A DNA stretch of 64,000 bases from Desulfuromonadales bacterium (GTDB lineage: Bacteria; Desulfobacterota; Desulfuromonadia; Desulfuromonadales; BM103): positions 1 to 64,000 of the forward strand of contig JAQYVZ010000005.1 of the NCBI GenBank assembly GCA_030145205.1, given 5' to 3'. Position 1 is the first letter of the stretch; each line of letters opens with the position of its first letter. The position numbers were made by a program, and so were the translations under genes. Positions 30,272 through 40,585 of the stretch are shown one piece after another. The notes under the pieces were generated by a model. It saw only the letters and a list, made by a program, of their open reading frames with translations, ran no database searches and had not been told where the DNA came from.

Positions 30272-30300
30272 TTGACAATAATAAAACATCGTTATATTGT
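30272..30300 (+). promoter_or_regulatory. Sigma70 promoter of the cheW-mcp-cheA-cheB operon
   Basis: TTGACA (30272-30277), 17-base spacer, TATTGT (30295-30300), lying in the AT-rich gap between cheR and cheW. Confidence 0.8.
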
Positions 30301-30358
30301 CTATGACAAGAGACAAGTGCATTCAATAAGAAGCTGTTAAATACGAGTGAAACCGTGT

Positions 30359-30925
30359 ATGAAAGATGCCTCCATGAGCCGCTCTACCAACTATGACTTC
30401 GACAAGGTTTTGCAGGAGATGCAAGCGGATTACTGGCACAACCTTGAGAAGTCAGAAGACGAAAGCACAACGTCTGGAGACGACTACCTGGTTGTCCTGT
30501 CCGGCCAAAAGTCCTTTGCCTTGAAGGCTGGCCTATGCAAAGAAATTCTCAAGCTGCCTCCGGTGGTGAAGGTTCCCCGCCTTCCCAGACATATACGAGG
30601 CATTTTCAACCTGCGGGGAGAAATTGTCGCCGTAACGGATGTCTCCGCACTGCTTGGCGGCGCTGCCACAGAAACCAAGCCACGCAGTCGGCTGGTTATC
30701 GTCGAGCATGGTCCGATGAAAACCGCTCTGCTCGTCGATGGAGTCGAAGGGCTGCGTCGAGTTGACGACGAACAGGTCGAGGCTCTTGCCGCAGGCACTG
30801 CGGCTGGAAAACGAGAGCTATTCAAAGGCAAGGTCATGGAGGAGCAAGGCCCCCTGGTTCTGCTTGATATGGAACGATTCCTGGCACAACCGGACCTTCT
30901 GGTCGATCAGCAAAGGGAAACATAG
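30359..30925 (+). CDS. cheW: CheW-like coupling protein
   Basis: Scaffold protein linking receptor and CheA, about 188 residues, longer than typical CheW because of a 40-residue charged N-terminal extension. The CheW fold is seen in [15 protein letters not shown], then [32 protein letters not shown], with the conserved G-x-x-N-L-R-G-x-x-x-P/A motif, and [10 protein letters not shown]. The start is uncertain: GTG 30347, ATG 30359 or ATG 30374; none has a strong ribosome site. MCP follows after 52 bases. Confidence 0.9.
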   Translation: MKDASMSRSTNYDFDKVLQEMQADYWHNLEKSEDESTTSGDDYLVVLSGQKSFALKAGLCKEILKLPPVVKVPRLPRHIRGIFNLRGEIVAVTDVSALLGGAATETKPRSRLVIVEHGPMKTALLVDGVEGLRRVDDEQVEALAAGTAAGKRELFKGKVMEEQGPLVLLDMERFLAQPDLLVDQQRET

Positions 30926-30977
30926 TGCGCTGCTGACAACGCAGCCCCATAACGAGATAACGGTTTGGAGGCACATA

Positions 30978-33239
30978 ATGTTCAAGCGGATCAACGTAAA
31001 GATCGTAGCGGCTTTGATTGCCGTACTAACAGTGATCATGGTTTTATCAACCTGGCTGATCGTCCAGCAGCGCGCCGACGTTTTGCGTAAGGAGCTACTG
31101 GTCAAAGCCAGCGCCCTCGCCAAGGTTGGTGCCAAAGCAATGGAGGGAATCCTCGAAGAAGCCACGGCGACGAAGCAATTTACGGTTGAGCAGCTGCTCG
31201 ATACCAACTACCAGGAGATTACAGAAGGCCCGCTGGCCAAGGCCGGTATTCCCAAATACAAAACCGCTTATGATCGTTATCTCGACATACGCATCAAAGC
31301 CTTTCAGGATACCTTTCTGTCCTCAGATGACATGGTCGTGTTTGCTGTTCTGGTTGACCGCAACGGGTACCTGCCTACCCACAACAGCAAATACTCGAAA
31401 CCTTTGACCGGCAATGCCGAGCAAGACAAGGTCGGCAACCGGACCAAGCGGATTTTCAACGACAAGGTCGGTCTCGCCGCAGCCCGTTACGACAACGCAG
31501 ACGGCAAAGGCTATCTGCAGCAGGTGTATCAGCGCGACACCGGCGAAACCATGTGGGATGTCTCTGCACCAGTGTTCGTGCGTGACCAGCATTGGGGAGG
31601 GTTCCGGATCGGATTTTCTATGCAGCAAACCGATGCGGCAATTATCGACCTGCGCAACGAAATTGTCTTCCATATGGGGCTAGTGCTGCTGTTTGCGTCG
31701 ATCACCTGTTTCTTCGTGGTTGCTCGCTTTATGCAGCCACTGAAATCTTTGACCCGAGCCGCCGAGCGGATTACCGAGGGTAGCCTGGAAGAACAGATCC
31801 AGGTTCAGTCGGACGATGAGATCGGCCAATTGGGCAAAGCGTTCAACAAGATGACCCAAGTGATCGTCAAGAACCTCCAGGGGGAGATCGATAAAAGCAA
31901 TCGGATGGTGGTAAGTGTCAAGGAGGCGATCCAACAGCTGTCAACCAGCGCAAATGAATTAATGGCCATTTCCGTTCAACAGGCCTCCGGCGCCACCCAG
32001 CAGGCGGCCGCAGTGCAGGAGGCCACGACAACATCGGAAGAGATCGCAGCAACGGCCCGGCAAGTCACGGAAAACTCAGCCAGAGTTGAAAGTCTGGCCG
32101 GCAACGCAGCAGGATCCAGCACTGAGGGCCAGGTTGCCGTAACCGACGCTGTCGAAGGCATGACGGTTCTGAAAGGGCAGGTCCAATCGATTGCCGAAGC
32201 GATGCTGGAATTAGGGGACAATTCGCAAAAAATCGGCGGAATCATCGACATCATCGACGAAATTTCCGACCAGACCAACCTGCTGTCCTTAAATGCTGCT
32301 ATCGAAGCTGCAGGCGCCGGAGAAGCCGGCAAACGGTTTTCCGTTGTCGCTAACGAAGTCCGTCGTTTGGCCGACAGAACTGCTGACGCAACGGATCAGG
32401 TCAAGGTGTTGATCGAGCACATTCAACAGGCGACAAACAGTACGATCATGTTGACCGAGGAAGGGGCCAAGGGAGTGGATTCTGCCAGCGCCCTGGTGAC
32501 AAACATCTCGGAAGCACTTCAGAAAATCCATGTAGCGGTGGATGAAACAACGATGGCTGCCAGTGAGATCAAGCTCATGACTCAGCAGCAGACAACCGCC
32601 AGTGAGCAGATGGCCGAAACGATCGTCGAGGTTCGTGATGTCGCCAACCAGGTAGCAACCAGTTCTCAGGAGACAACCCAGTCAATCACCGAGCTGACAG
32701 CGCTGGCAGACCGTCTCCAGGACATGGTGAATGAGGATCTGCGCTCACAAGGGGAAGCTGCGGCAGCATCCGGTGCTCGGGAAATGGAAAATCTTCTGAA
32801 TCGCGCCCTGGGAAAAGGGGACCTCTCCAGAGATGATCTGTTCGATGAAAATTACCAACCGATCCCGAACACGAATCCACAGAAGTATCACACAAAATAT
32901 GATGCTTACCTTGATAAAGCCATCCAGACATACCAGGATAGTCTTCTGGAGAACAATATGGTTGCCTTCGCAGTCCTGGTTGACCGCAACGGGTATCTGC
33001 CGACTCACAACACCAAGTTCAGTCAGCCACTGACGGGCGACTACGACACAGACCTGCAGAACAATCGAACCAAGCGGATTTTTAATCATGATGTCGGCAT
33101 CAAGGCCGCCCAGAACCAAAATGGGCCGTTGGTTCAACCTTATGAGCGTGATACCGGTGAAAAAATGCTTGATATCAGTATGCCGGTGTTCGTAAAAGGC
33201 AAACACTGGGGTGCGTTCCGAATTGGCTACTGGTTGTAA
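30978..33239 (+). CDS. Methyl-accepting chemotaxis protein with duplicated sensor domain
   Basis: A 753-residue chemoreceptor. Residues 8-30 form TM1, about 35-220 a periplasmic Cache-like sensor, about 224-250 TM2, then HAMP ([15 protein letters not shown]...[13 protein letters not shown]) and a methyl-accepting domain with the tip [27 protein letters not shown]. Unusually, after the signalling domain a second copy of the sensor module follows (about 602-753). [17 protein letters not shown] of the first copy appears again as [17 protein letters not shown], and [11 protein letters not shown] again as [11 protein letters not shown]. No membrane segment separates it from the signalling domain, so the second copy should be cytoplasmic. 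GGAGG lies 6 bases before the ATG at 30978. Neighbours are cheW and cheA. The ligand is unknown. Confidence 0.93.
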   Translation: MFKRINVKIVAALIAVLTVIMVLSTWLIVQQRADVLRKELLVKASALAKVGAKAMEGILEEATATKQFTVEQLLDTNYQEITEGPLAKAGIPKYKTAYDRYLDIRIKAFQDTFLSSDDMVVFAVLVDRNGYLPTHNSKYSKPLTGNAEQDKVGNRTKRIFNDKVGLAAARYDNADGKGYLQQVYQRDTGETMWDVSAPVFVRDQHWGGFRIGFSMQQTDAAIIDLRNEIVFHMGLVLLFASITCFFVVARFMQPLKSLTRAAERITEGSLEEQIQVQSDDEIGQLGKAFNKMTQVIVKNLQGEIDKSNRMVVSVKEAIQQLSTSANELMAISVQQASGATQQAAAVQEATTTSEEIAATARQVTENSARVESLAGNAAGSSTEGQVAVTDAVEGMTVLKGQVQSIAEAMLELGDNSQKIGGIIDIIDEISDQTNLLSLNAAIEAAGAGEAGKRFSVVANEVRRLADRTADATDQVKVLIEHIQQATNSTIMLTEEGAKGVDSASALVTNISEALQKIHVAVDETTMAASEIKLMTQQQTTASEQMAETIVEVRDVANQVATSSQETTQSITELTALADRLQDMVNEDLRSQGEAAAASGAREMENLLNRALGKGDLSRDDLFDENYQPIPNTNPQKYHTKYDAYLDKAIQTYQDSLLENNMVAFAVLVDRNGYLPTHNTKFSQPLTGDYDTDLQNNRTKRIFNHDVGIKAAQNQNGPLVQPYERDTGEKMLDISMPVFVKGKHWGAFRIGYWL

Positions 33240-33272
33240 TGACCTTACACAGCAGAAAGACAGCCTGTCGCC

Positions 33273-35372
33273 ATGAACAAAAACAAGTACGTTGAAATAT
33301 TCATCCGTGAAGCGGAAGAACACCTGCAGGGGTTACGGCAGGGGTTGCTTGCTCTAGAAAAAGAAGGTTTCACGGAGGAGAGGCTCCACGACCTGTTGAG
33401 ACGTGCCCACACGCTCAAAGGGTCAGCCAAAATGGTCGACCTGCTTGAACTGTCCGGGGTTGCGCATCGGCTTGAAGATCAGCTCAAGGCTCTGCAGAAT
33501 GGCGAGAAAGAGCTGTCCTCCGATTTGATTGACGTTCTGCTGGTGGCCAGTGATGCCATCGAGGCATTAATCGCCCAGGCCAACGCTGGTGGCAGCATCA
33601 GTGTCAACGTTGATCCTGTGGTCGAGGCCCTTGAGACAGGCAGCGTTGCAGAAGACTCCCCCGGAAAACAAGACCAGGTCGCTTACCAGGGAACAGAGCG
33701 ACGCAAATCCGTGCGCGCCAGCGTTGAACGGCTGGATCAGCTGGTTAACCGGGCTGGCGAAATTCTTCTGCACCATCAGATCCTGGACCAGCGCGGACAG
33801 CAATTAAAACAGCTACTGAAAGGCTTTGACCAACTTTTGGGCCGTTTCGTTAACGCTAAAGACTATCAGAACATGACCTCGTTACGGGATGAGTTCCAGA
33901 GCCTCCTTGAGGCTTTCGAACAGGACCGCGTACAACTTGGCTACCAGACGGAAGATGTCTACCAGCGCGCCATGGAGCTGCGGTTGCTGCCGCTGGCAAC
34001 CATTACCGATGATTTCGAACATTCCCTACGTGGCCTGGCGCGCAATCTAAAAAAAGAGATTCGCTTCACCGTACAAGGACAAGAGGTAGAACTCGACCGC
34101 AACATGCTGGATGCCGTCAAGCCAATTTTACTGCATATCCTCAACAATGCCGTGGACCATGCAATTGAAGACCCGGAAACCCGGGTTCGGCTCGGCAAGC
34201 CCAAAGCCGGTCAGATTCATCTGGACGCCCAGTATGAAGGCAGTTTTGTGCAAATTTCAGTGCGCGATGATGGGCAGGGTATGGACCCTGAAAAGATCCG
34301 GGCCGTCGCCGTGAAGCGTAATCTGCTTTCCGCAGATGAGGCCGCAGCCCTCTCTGATGAAGCGACCCTGTACCTGGTTCTCGAACCAGGCTTCACAACC
34401 CGGGAGTTTATTACCGATGTGTCCGGTCGAGGCGTTGGCCTTGATGTGGTCAAAGCCAATCTGGAGCAGGTCAAAGGGGATCTGGCGCTGCATTCGGTCG
34501 TCGGCGAGGGCACTGAGCTGGTTCTGCGGCTGCCTTTGAGTCTTGCCGTGTTTGCCGGACTCCTGTTTGCGTGTGGCGAAGAGTTTTATGTCCTGCCCCA
34601 ACACTATGTGACAGAAATCCTGCGGTTGACTCCTCACGACATCCACGAGGAAATGGATCGTGAGGTCGTCATCTACCGTGATCGAGCAATCCCCCTCCAC
34701 AGCCTTTCGCAGATCCTCGGAACCGAAAGTTCTGATCGAATTGGCAACCGGCTGACCGTTCTTATCCTGAAGTTTCGCGAACAGGAAATGGCCTTACTGG
34801 TCCAGAAAACCCTCGGCTTGCAGGATGTCGTCGTTAAAGACCTGGGGTGCCAGCTGAAGAGCCTGGATTTCTTCTCTGGTGCCACGATGATGACCAACGG
34901 TATCCCGGCGTTGATTCTTTCCACTGCCGACCTGTTCGCTGCACGCCAGACGCAAGAAGGTCTCCAGCTGCGGGAGAAGTTCGCCCGACAAGAAGCACAA
35001 CGGCGCAAGGGGCGCATTCTGGTCGTCGATGATTCAATTACGACCCGAACCATGGAAAAAAACATTCTTGAAACGCACGGCTACGAGGTGACCATCGCCA
35101 TTTCCGGCTTTGACGCTTTGGAGAAACTCGACAAAAGCCGGTTTGACTTGATGGTCAGCGATGTTGAAATGCCGGGCATGACCGGTTTTGAGTTGACCCG
35201 TCAGGTGCGACAACGGGAGGATACCACGGCAATGCCGGTTATTATTGTCACATCACTTGCCTCTGACGATCACCGTCGACAGGGGATCGAGGTTGGGGCT
35301 CAAGCTTATCTCGTCAAAGGAAACTTTGAACAGGGAGCCCTGCTGGAGACAGTCGAGACCCTGGTTTCCTGA
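33273..35372 (+). CDS. cheA: CheA histidine kinase fused to a receiver domain
   Basis: Hybrid chemotaxis kinase of 699 residues. Order: Hpt domain (phospho-His in LLRRAHTLKGSAKM, about residue 46), a linker/dimerisation region, HATPase (HILNNAVDHAIEDPETR and DDGQGMDPEKI, then GRGVGLDVVKANLEQ), a CheW-like domain (about 420-560), and a C-terminal receiver (GRILVVDDSITTRTMEKNIL, with phospho-Asp in MVSDVEMPGMTGF). A separate P2 CheY-binding domain is not evident. The CheA-receiver fusion is the FrzE layout, used in alternative or surface-motility pathways rather than simple flagellar taxis. It is followed 10 bases later by cheB. Confidence 0.94.
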   Translation: MNKNKYVEIFIREAEEHLQGLRQGLLALEKEGFTEERLHDLLRRAHTLKGSAKMVDLLELSGVAHRLEDQLKALQNGEKELSSDLIDVLLVASDAIEALIAQANAGGSISVNVDPVVEALETGSVAEDSPGKQDQVAYQGTERRKSVRASVERLDQLVNRAGEILLHHQILDQRGQQLKQLLKGFDQLLGRFVNAKDYQNMTSLRDEFQSLLEAFEQDRVQLGYQTEDVYQRAMELRLLPLATITDDFEHSLRGLARNLKKEIRFTVQGQEVELDRNMLDAVKPILLHILNNAVDHAIEDPETRVRLGKPKAGQIHLDAQYEGSFVQISVRDDGQGMDPEKIRAVAVKRNLLSADEAAALSDEATLYLVLEPGFTTREFITDVSGRGVGLDVVKANLEQVKGDLALHSVVGEGTELVLRLPLSLAVFAGLLFACGEEFYVLPQHYVTEILRLTPHDIHEEMDREVVIYRDRAIPLHSLSQILGTESSDRIGNRLTVLILKFREQEMALLVQKTLGLQDVVVKDLGCQLKSLDFFSGATMMTNGIPALILSTADLFAARQTQEGLQLREKFARQEAQRRKGRILVVDDSITTRTMEKNILETHGYEVTIAISGFDALEKLDKSRFDLMVSDVEMPGMTGFELTRQVRQREDTTAMPVIIVTSLASDDHRRQGIEVGAQAYLVKGNFEQGALLETVETLVS

Positions 35373-35382
35373 GCAGAAATTT

Positions 35383-36411
35383 ATGATCAATGTTCTGATT
35401 GCCGATGATTCCGAGTTGATGCGCACCGTTTTGCGTGACCTGTTGGCGCGTGATGACGAAATCCAAATTGTGGCCGAAGCCAGGGATGGGCAGACCGCTG
35501 TCGACCTGGTGAAACGACTGCAACCGGACCTGGTCATCATGGATGTTTTGATGCCGATCATGAACGGTCTGGATGCAACCTGCGAGATCATGGCGGACTG
35601 CCCCACCCCGATCTTGATCCTTTCAGCAAACACCGACAGCGGCGACAACCTCTGTGCTTTTTCGGCGATCCGGCTTGGCGCATTGGATGTCATGGAAAAA
35701 CCCGCAGGCCTTGTCACCGAAGCCTTTTCTGAGATTGCGGAGCAACTCATCCGGAAGGTCAAGAGCCTGTGTCGAATCAAGGTCATTCATCATTTTCGAA
35801 CATCTAAACGACCTGCAGCCGTCAACCTTATCACGACTGTTCATCCGCGTCGGCTTCTGGCAATCGGAGCTTCCACTGGTGGACCACAGGCGGTTCTGCA
35901 CCTGTTGCGGGAACTGCCGCAGCACCTTCCGGCCAGCGTGCTGCTGGTTCAGCATATCGCCAGAGGGTTTGCCTCGGGTTTTGCTGGCTGGCTGAACCGA
36001 GAAACTCCTTTGCGCGTGCAATTGGCCCGAGATGGTGACACTTTGCTGCCAGGGCGGGTTCTGGTTGCACCGAACGATCTTCACTTGGCGATTGTCGGGC
36101 AGAAGGTTGTTTTAACGGAAACCCCTCCTGTACATAATTGCCGCCCGGCAGTGGATGTGTTGTTTCAGAGCCTGGCTGATGACGGGCTGGCAAAAGACAC
36201 TGTGGCCCTGTTGTTGACCGGGATGGGACAGGATGGTGCCAAAGGGCTGGGACAATTACGTCGGAAGGGGGCACTGACACTCGCCCAGGATGAAGAATCC
36301 TCCGCCATCTTTGGAATGCCAAGAGTCGCCATCGACCAGGGGGCTGTCAGCCAGGTTGTTTCTCTTGCAGACCTTCCGGCGGTCGTCAAGGCCCAATTCG
36401 AGAAGCAATAA
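35383..36411 (+). CDS. cheB: Chemotaxis response regulator protein-glutamate methylesterase CheB
   Basis: Removes methyl groups from the receptor and so opposes CheR. It has 342 residues. The receiver is at 1-120 (NVLIADDSELMRTVLRDLL, phospho-Asp in LVIMDVLMPIMNG). The esterase domain starts near residue 160; its triad is Ser in IGASTGGPQA, His in LLVQHIARGF and Asp in TGMGQDGAKG. The ATG at 35383 gives the canonical CheB start; the ribosome site is weak, so coupling to cheA is likely. It closes the operon. Confidence 0.95.
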   Translation: MINVLIADDSELMRTVLRDLLARDDEIQIVAEARDGQTAVDLVKRLQPDLVIMDVLMPIMNGLDATCEIMADCPTPILILSANTDSGDNLCAFSAIRLGALDVMEKPAGLVTEAFSEIAEQLIRKVKSLCRIKVIHHFRTSKRPAAVNLITTVHPRRLLAIGASTGGPQAVLHLLRELPQHLPASVLLVQHIARGFASGFAGWLNRETPLRVQLARDGDTLLPGRVLVAPNDLHLAIVGQKVVLTETPPVHNCRPAVDVLFQSLADDGLAKDTVALLLTGMGQDGAKGLGQLRRKGALTLAQDEESSAIFGMPRVAIDQGAVSQVVSLADLPAVVKAQFEKQ

Positions 36412-36505
36412 CAAGACTTTGCAAGTGACGCGTTCTGTGATATGACATGCAGGATGCGGCCCGGGAGAACCACGGCCGAGCCGACACTTGAGGAGAAAAC
36501 ATATT

Positions 36506-37951
36506 ATGTCACTTCGCGTTTACAACACCCTCCATGGAAAGAAAGAAGATTTCAAGCCACTTGTCCCCGGCAAGGTCGGCATGTATGTCTGTGGAGTCAC
36601 TGTCTACGATTACTGTCATATTGGCCATGCCCGCGCCAATATTGTCTTCGACATCATTTATCGCTACTTGCAGTACAGCAACTATGAGGTCACCTACGTT
36701 CGCAATTACACCGATGTGGATGACAAGATCATCAACCGGGCCAACGAACGCGGCATCTCCAGTAAAGAACTGTCGGAAGAATTCATCCGGGCCTTTGACG
36801 AAGACATGGAAGCCCTGGGCCTGCACAAGCCAACCCATGAGCCGAAAGCGACCGCGTACATTGCCGAGATTGTGACCATCGTCAACACCCTGATCGACAA
36901 GGGGATGGCGTACGAGGCGGATGGTGACGTCTATTACAGCGTCGGCGCCTTCCCCGACTATCTCAAGCTGTCCAAGCGCAACATGGAAGAGATGCAGGCG
37001 GGCGCACGTATCGCGCCGGGGGAACAGAAGCGCAACCCGATGGATTTCGCGCTCTGGAAAGCCGCTAAACCGGGCGAGCCATCTTGGGAATCCCCCTGGG
37101 GCCCTGGCCGACCCGGCTGGCACATCGAATGCTCGGCAATGAGTTCTTCCTTGCTCGGCGAGACCTTCGACATCCACGGCGGTGGCCGTGACCTAATCTT
37201 CCCGCACCATGAAAACGAGATCGCCCAATCGGAAGGCGCGAGCGGCAAACCGTTCGTCAACTACTGGCTGCACAACGGCTTCGTCAACGTCGACCAGGAG
37301 AAGATGAGCAAGTCGCTCGGCAATTTCTTCACCATCCGTGACATCCTCAAAACTTACGATGCCGAGGTGGTGCGCTTCTTCATCCTGACCGCCCACTACC
37401 GCTCGCCGATTGACTTCTCCGACCAGAATCTCAAGGATGCCCAGGCCGGGCTGTCTCGCTTCTACGAGGCCCTGCAGGTGGCGCACGATGCCGTGGCCGG
37501 CTGCTCGGAAGAAGGAACGCCGGGGGAGGAAGCCTCACAGCTGGAAGAGCAGTTCCAGGCAGCCATGAACGATGATTTTAATTCCGCCCAGGCGATTGGC
37601 CACCTGTTTGAAGGGGCGCGCGCCATCAACCGCCTGGCGGCAGAGAAGAAGTTCCGTAAGAAGGCGGATAAGGTCGCCACAGTCAGACAACTGTCCCGGA
37701 CCATCCTCGCCCTGGGGGATGTGCTCGGCCTGTTTGGCTCCGAACCGGCCGAGTGGCTGCACCGCCAGAATCTACGTGGTCTTGCAGCATTGAGTCTGAC
37801 CGAACCAGAGATCGACACGCTGATTGCACAACGTCTGCAGGCACGAACAGACAGGGAATTTGCCAGAGCCGACCAAATTCGTGATGAACTGGCGGCCAAA
37901 GGGGTGGAGTTACTCGATTCTCCGACTGGGACAACGTGGAAAATCAAATGA
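36506..37951 (+). CDS. cysS: Cysteine--tRNA ligase
   Basis: Class I synthetase, 481 residues. [24 protein letters not shown] carries the first zinc Cys and the HIGH motif. Further zinc ligands lie in WHIECSAM and the His-rich [16 protein letters not shown], and KMSKS is exact in [11 protein letters not shown]. The ATG at 36506 (MSLRVYNTL), with GAGGAGAAA about 8 bases upstream, is preferred over an in-frame ATG at 36488. It comes after cheB and is followed by a receiver gene. Confidence 0.98.
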   Translation: MSLRVYNTLHGKKEDFKPLVPGKVGMYVCGVTVYDYCHIGHARANIVFDIIYRYLQYSNYEVTYVRNYTDVDDKIINRANERGISSKELSEEFIRAFDEDMEALGLHKPTHEPKATAYIAEIVTIVNTLIDKGMAYEADGDVYYSVGAFPDYLKLSKRNMEEMQAGARIAPGEQKRNPMDFALWKAAKPGEPSWESPWGPGRPGWHIECSAMSSSLLGETFDIHGGGRDLIFPHHENEIAQSEGASGKPFVNYWLHNGFVNVDQEKMSKSLGNFFTIRDILKTYDAEVVRFFILTAHYRSPIDFSDQNLKDAQAGLSRFYEALQVAHDAVAGCSEEGTPGEEASQLEEQFQAAMNDDFNSAQAIGHLFEGARAINRLAAEKKFRKKADKVATVRQLSRTILALGDVLGLFGSEPAEWLHRQNLRGLAALSLTEPEIDTLIAQRLQARTDREFARADQIRDELAAKGVELLDSPTGTTWKIK

Positions 37952-37975
37952 TGATGTGATCACAGGGAGAGTGCC

Positions 37976-38344
37976 ATGGCAAAAACAATTCTGATTATCG
38001 ATGATTCCCCCTCGGTGTTGGCTATTCTGGAAGATATGTTAACCGACTTGGGATATGCCGTACAGACGGCTGAGAATGGCCAACAAGCCCTACAGTTGGT
38101 TGAGCAGAACAAATTCAACCTGATTATCACTGATCTGAGCATGCCTGTAATGGACGGTATCGCTTTTGTCCAGCTCGCCAAAAAATCGGAAAACTGTAAA
38201 TTCGTCCCGATCGTGATGCTCTCTTCGGAAGAGGATACAGCCAAAATCGCTGAGGCCAAGCAAGTTGGTATTTCGACCTTCCTGCGGAAACCCATTAAGG
38301 AAAAACAACTGCAGATGATTCTTCAAGTTGTTCTCGGAGCCTGA
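37976..38344 (+). CDS. CheY-like single-domain response regulator
   Basis: A 122-residue stand-alone receiver: acidic pocket IIDDSPSVL, phospho-acceptor Asp in LIITDLSMPVMDG, switch Ser in IVMLSSEED and Lys in FLRKPIKEKQ. With no output domain it should act by protein-protein contact, as CheY does. It lies 24 bases after cysS and ends at a terminator. It could take phosphate from the nearby CheA, but the intervening cysS makes that only an inference. Confidence 0.92.
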   Translation: MAKTILIIDDSPSVLAILEDMLTDLGYAVQTAENGQQALQLVEQNKFNLIITDLSMPVMDGIAFVQLAKKSENCKFVPIVMLSSEEDTAKIAEAKQVGISTFLRKPIKEKQLQMILQVVLGA

Positions 38345-38365
38345 AGACGGTCTTTACCGAATCAG

Positions 38366-38425
38366 CAACGCAGTGGCCAGAAAAAGGTGGAACCAACACC
38401 ATATGGCCTCTGCGTTGTTTTGTTT
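38366..38425 (+). terminator. Long hairpin terminator after the receiver gene
   Basis: CAACGCAGTGGCC (38366-38378) pairs with GGCCTCTGCGTTG (38405-38417), 12 of 13 positions. An inner GGTG-N7-CACC hairpin gives a branched or extended stem, and TTTTGTTT follows. Confidence 0.75.
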
Positions 38426-38465
38426 GGGCTGGAGCTGTTACAATGAGCGTCTGTAACGAGATTCT

Positions 38466-40466
38466 ATGGCCAAATTTGTCCTGAAATCCGATTATGTGCC
38501 GCGCGGTGACCAGCCACAGGCAATCACCGAACTGTGCGAAGGAATCCAGCGCGGCGACGGCCACCAGGTGCTGCTCGGGGTCACCGGCTCGGGCAAGACC
38601 TTTACGGTGGCCAACGTGGTCAATCAGCTGCAACGGCCGACCCTGGTGCTGGCGCCGAACAAGACTCTGGCGGGCCAGCTCTACGGTGAGTTTAAGGAGC
38701 TCTTCCCGGACAACGCCGTCGAGTATTTCGTCTCCTACTACGATTACTACCAGCCGGAAGCCTACGTCCCGACCACCGACACCTATATCGAAAAAGATTC
38801 GTCGATCAATGACGAGATCGACAAGCTGCGCCACAGTGCTACCCGCAGCCTGCTGAGCCGGCGGGATGTGCTGATTGTCGCCTCGGTTTCCTGTATCTAC
38901 GGCCTCGGTTCGCCGGAAGCCTACTACGGCATGCTGGTCCGACTCGAGCAGGGGCAGGAGATGGACCGCAACCAGCTGCTGCGCAACCTGGTTGAGATCC
39001 AGTACAGCCGCAACGATATCGACTTTCACCGCGGGACCTTTAGGGTGCGCGGCGATACGGTTGAGGTGTTCCCCGCCTACGAGGAGGACCGCGCCCTGCG
39101 CATCGAGTTTTTCGGCGACGAGATCGATGCGATCCGCGAGATCGACCCGCTGCGTGGCCAGGTGATCGACACCCTGCCCGCCACGACCATCTTCCCGGCC
39201 AGCCATTACGTCGCCACCCGCCCGACCCTCGACCGCGCCATCCGCCAGATCCAGGATGAACTGCAGGAGCAGATTCAGTACTTCCGCGGGCAGAATCAGC
39301 TGGTCGAGGCGCAGCGGATCGAGCAGCGCACCCTGTTCGACATCGAGATGATGGAAGAGATGGGCTTCTGCCAGGGGATCGAGAATTATTCTCGCTACCT
39401 CGATGGCCGCCAGGCAGGGCAGCCGCCGGCCACCCTGTTCGACTACTTTCCGGATGATGCCCTGGTCTTCATTGACGAAAGCCATGTCACCGTATCGCAG
39501 CTTGGTGCCATGTACCGCGGTGATCGCAGCCGCAAGAGCACCCTGGTCAGCTACGGCTTCCGCCTGCCTTCCGCGCTTGACAACCGCCCGCTGACTTACG
39601 ATGAGTTTGCCGCCAAGCAGATTCAGACGGTGTATGTCTCAGCCACCCCAGCTGACTTTGAGCTCGGCCTGGCCGACGGCGTGGTCGTCGAACAGATCGT
39701 CCGCCCGACCGGTCTGATTGACCCGCTGATCGAGATCCGGCCGGCCACCTCCCAGGTGGATGACCTGCTGGAGGAGATCCGCACCACCATCGCTCAAAGC
39801 TACCGGGTGCTGGTGACCACCCTGACCAAACGCATGTCCGAAGACCTGTCCGGCTATCTGGCGGATGTCGGTATCCGGGTACGGTACCTCCACTCCGATA
39901 TCGACACCCTTGAGCGGATGCGTATTCTGCACGGGCTGCGCCGTGGCGATTTTGATGTACTGGTCGGCATTAACCTGTTGCGCGAGGGACTTGACCTGCC
40001 GGAGGTCGCCCTGGTAGCGGTGCTGGACGCCGACAAGGAAGGTTTCCTGCGCAGTACCCGCTCGCTGATCCAGACCTGTGGCCGGGCAGCCCGCAACGTC
40101 GATGGCCGGGTACTGCTGTATGCTGATCGCACCACAAAGTCGATGCAAGCCTGTATTGATGAGACGTCGCGCCGCCGCGAGGTACAGCTCGCCTACAACC
40201 TGGAGCATGGCATCACCCCTGAGACGATCCGCAAATCGATGCGCAGCATTCTCGATGATGTTGCCTCGCAGGATTACGCCGACCTGCCGCTTGCCGCCGA
40301 AGAGCTGGCCGAGTACCAGACTTGCGCCGAGCTGCAGGTCGAGATCGTCCGCACCCGCGAAGCCATGCTGGCAGCCGCAGCCGAGCTCGACTTCGAGCGG
40401 GCCGCCGAACTTCGCGACACCATGCATCAGCTCGAAAAACGAGAACTGGCCATGCGCGGCCAATAA
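38466..40466 (+). CDS. uvrB: Excinuclease ABC subunit B
   Basis: Damage-verifying helicase-like subunit of nucleotide excision repair, 666 residues. Walker A is [14 protein letters not shown]; the beta-hairpin segment [21 protein letters not shown] and the DEAH-like FIDESHVT are clear. C-terminal helicase motifs include [31 protein letters not shown] and QTCGRAARN. The UVR domain closes the protein ([11 protein letters not shown]-like [18 protein letters not shown]), which contacts UvrC. Single-gene unit between a terminator and the ubiD-type gene. Confidence 0.99.
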   Translation: MAKFVLKSDYVPRGDQPQAITELCEGIQRGDGHQVLLGVTGSGKTFTVANVVNQLQRPTLVLAPNKTLAGQLYGEFKELFPDNAVEYFVSYYDYYQPEAYVPTTDTYIEKDSSINDEIDKLRHSATRSLLSRRDVLIVASVSCIYGLGSPEAYYGMLVRLEQGQEMDRNQLLRNLVEIQYSRNDIDFHRGTFRVRGDTVEVFPAYEEDRALRIEFFGDEIDAIREIDPLRGQVIDTLPATTIFPASHYVATRPTLDRAIRQIQDELQEQIQYFRGQNQLVEAQRIEQRTLFDIEMMEEMGFCQGIENYSRYLDGRQAGQPPATLFDYFPDDALVFIDESHVTVSQLGAMYRGDRSRKSTLVSYGFRLPSALDNRPLTYDEFAAKQIQTVYVSATPADFELGLADGVVVEQIVRPTGLIDPLIEIRPATSQVDDLLEEIRTTIAQSYRVLVTTLTKRMSEDLSGYLADVGIRVRYLHSDIDTLERMRILHGLRRGDFDVLVGINLLREGLDLPEVALVAVLDADKEGFLRSTRSLIQTCGRAARNVDGRVLLYADRTTKSMQACIDETSRRREVQLAYNLEHGITPETIRKSMRSILDDVASQDYADLPLAAEELAEYQTCAELQVEIVRTREAMLAAAAELDFERAAELRDTMHQLEKRELAMRGQ

Positions 40467-40585
40467 AACGCGCACCCCAGCCTCCCTGCCTTAAATTCAC
40501 CTCAGCAACACATATCCCGAGTTGGTTGTCAGCAACGCCGGTTTAGGGTATATAAGTGCATGCTGCGCGAAGCGAAGGGTGTCTT

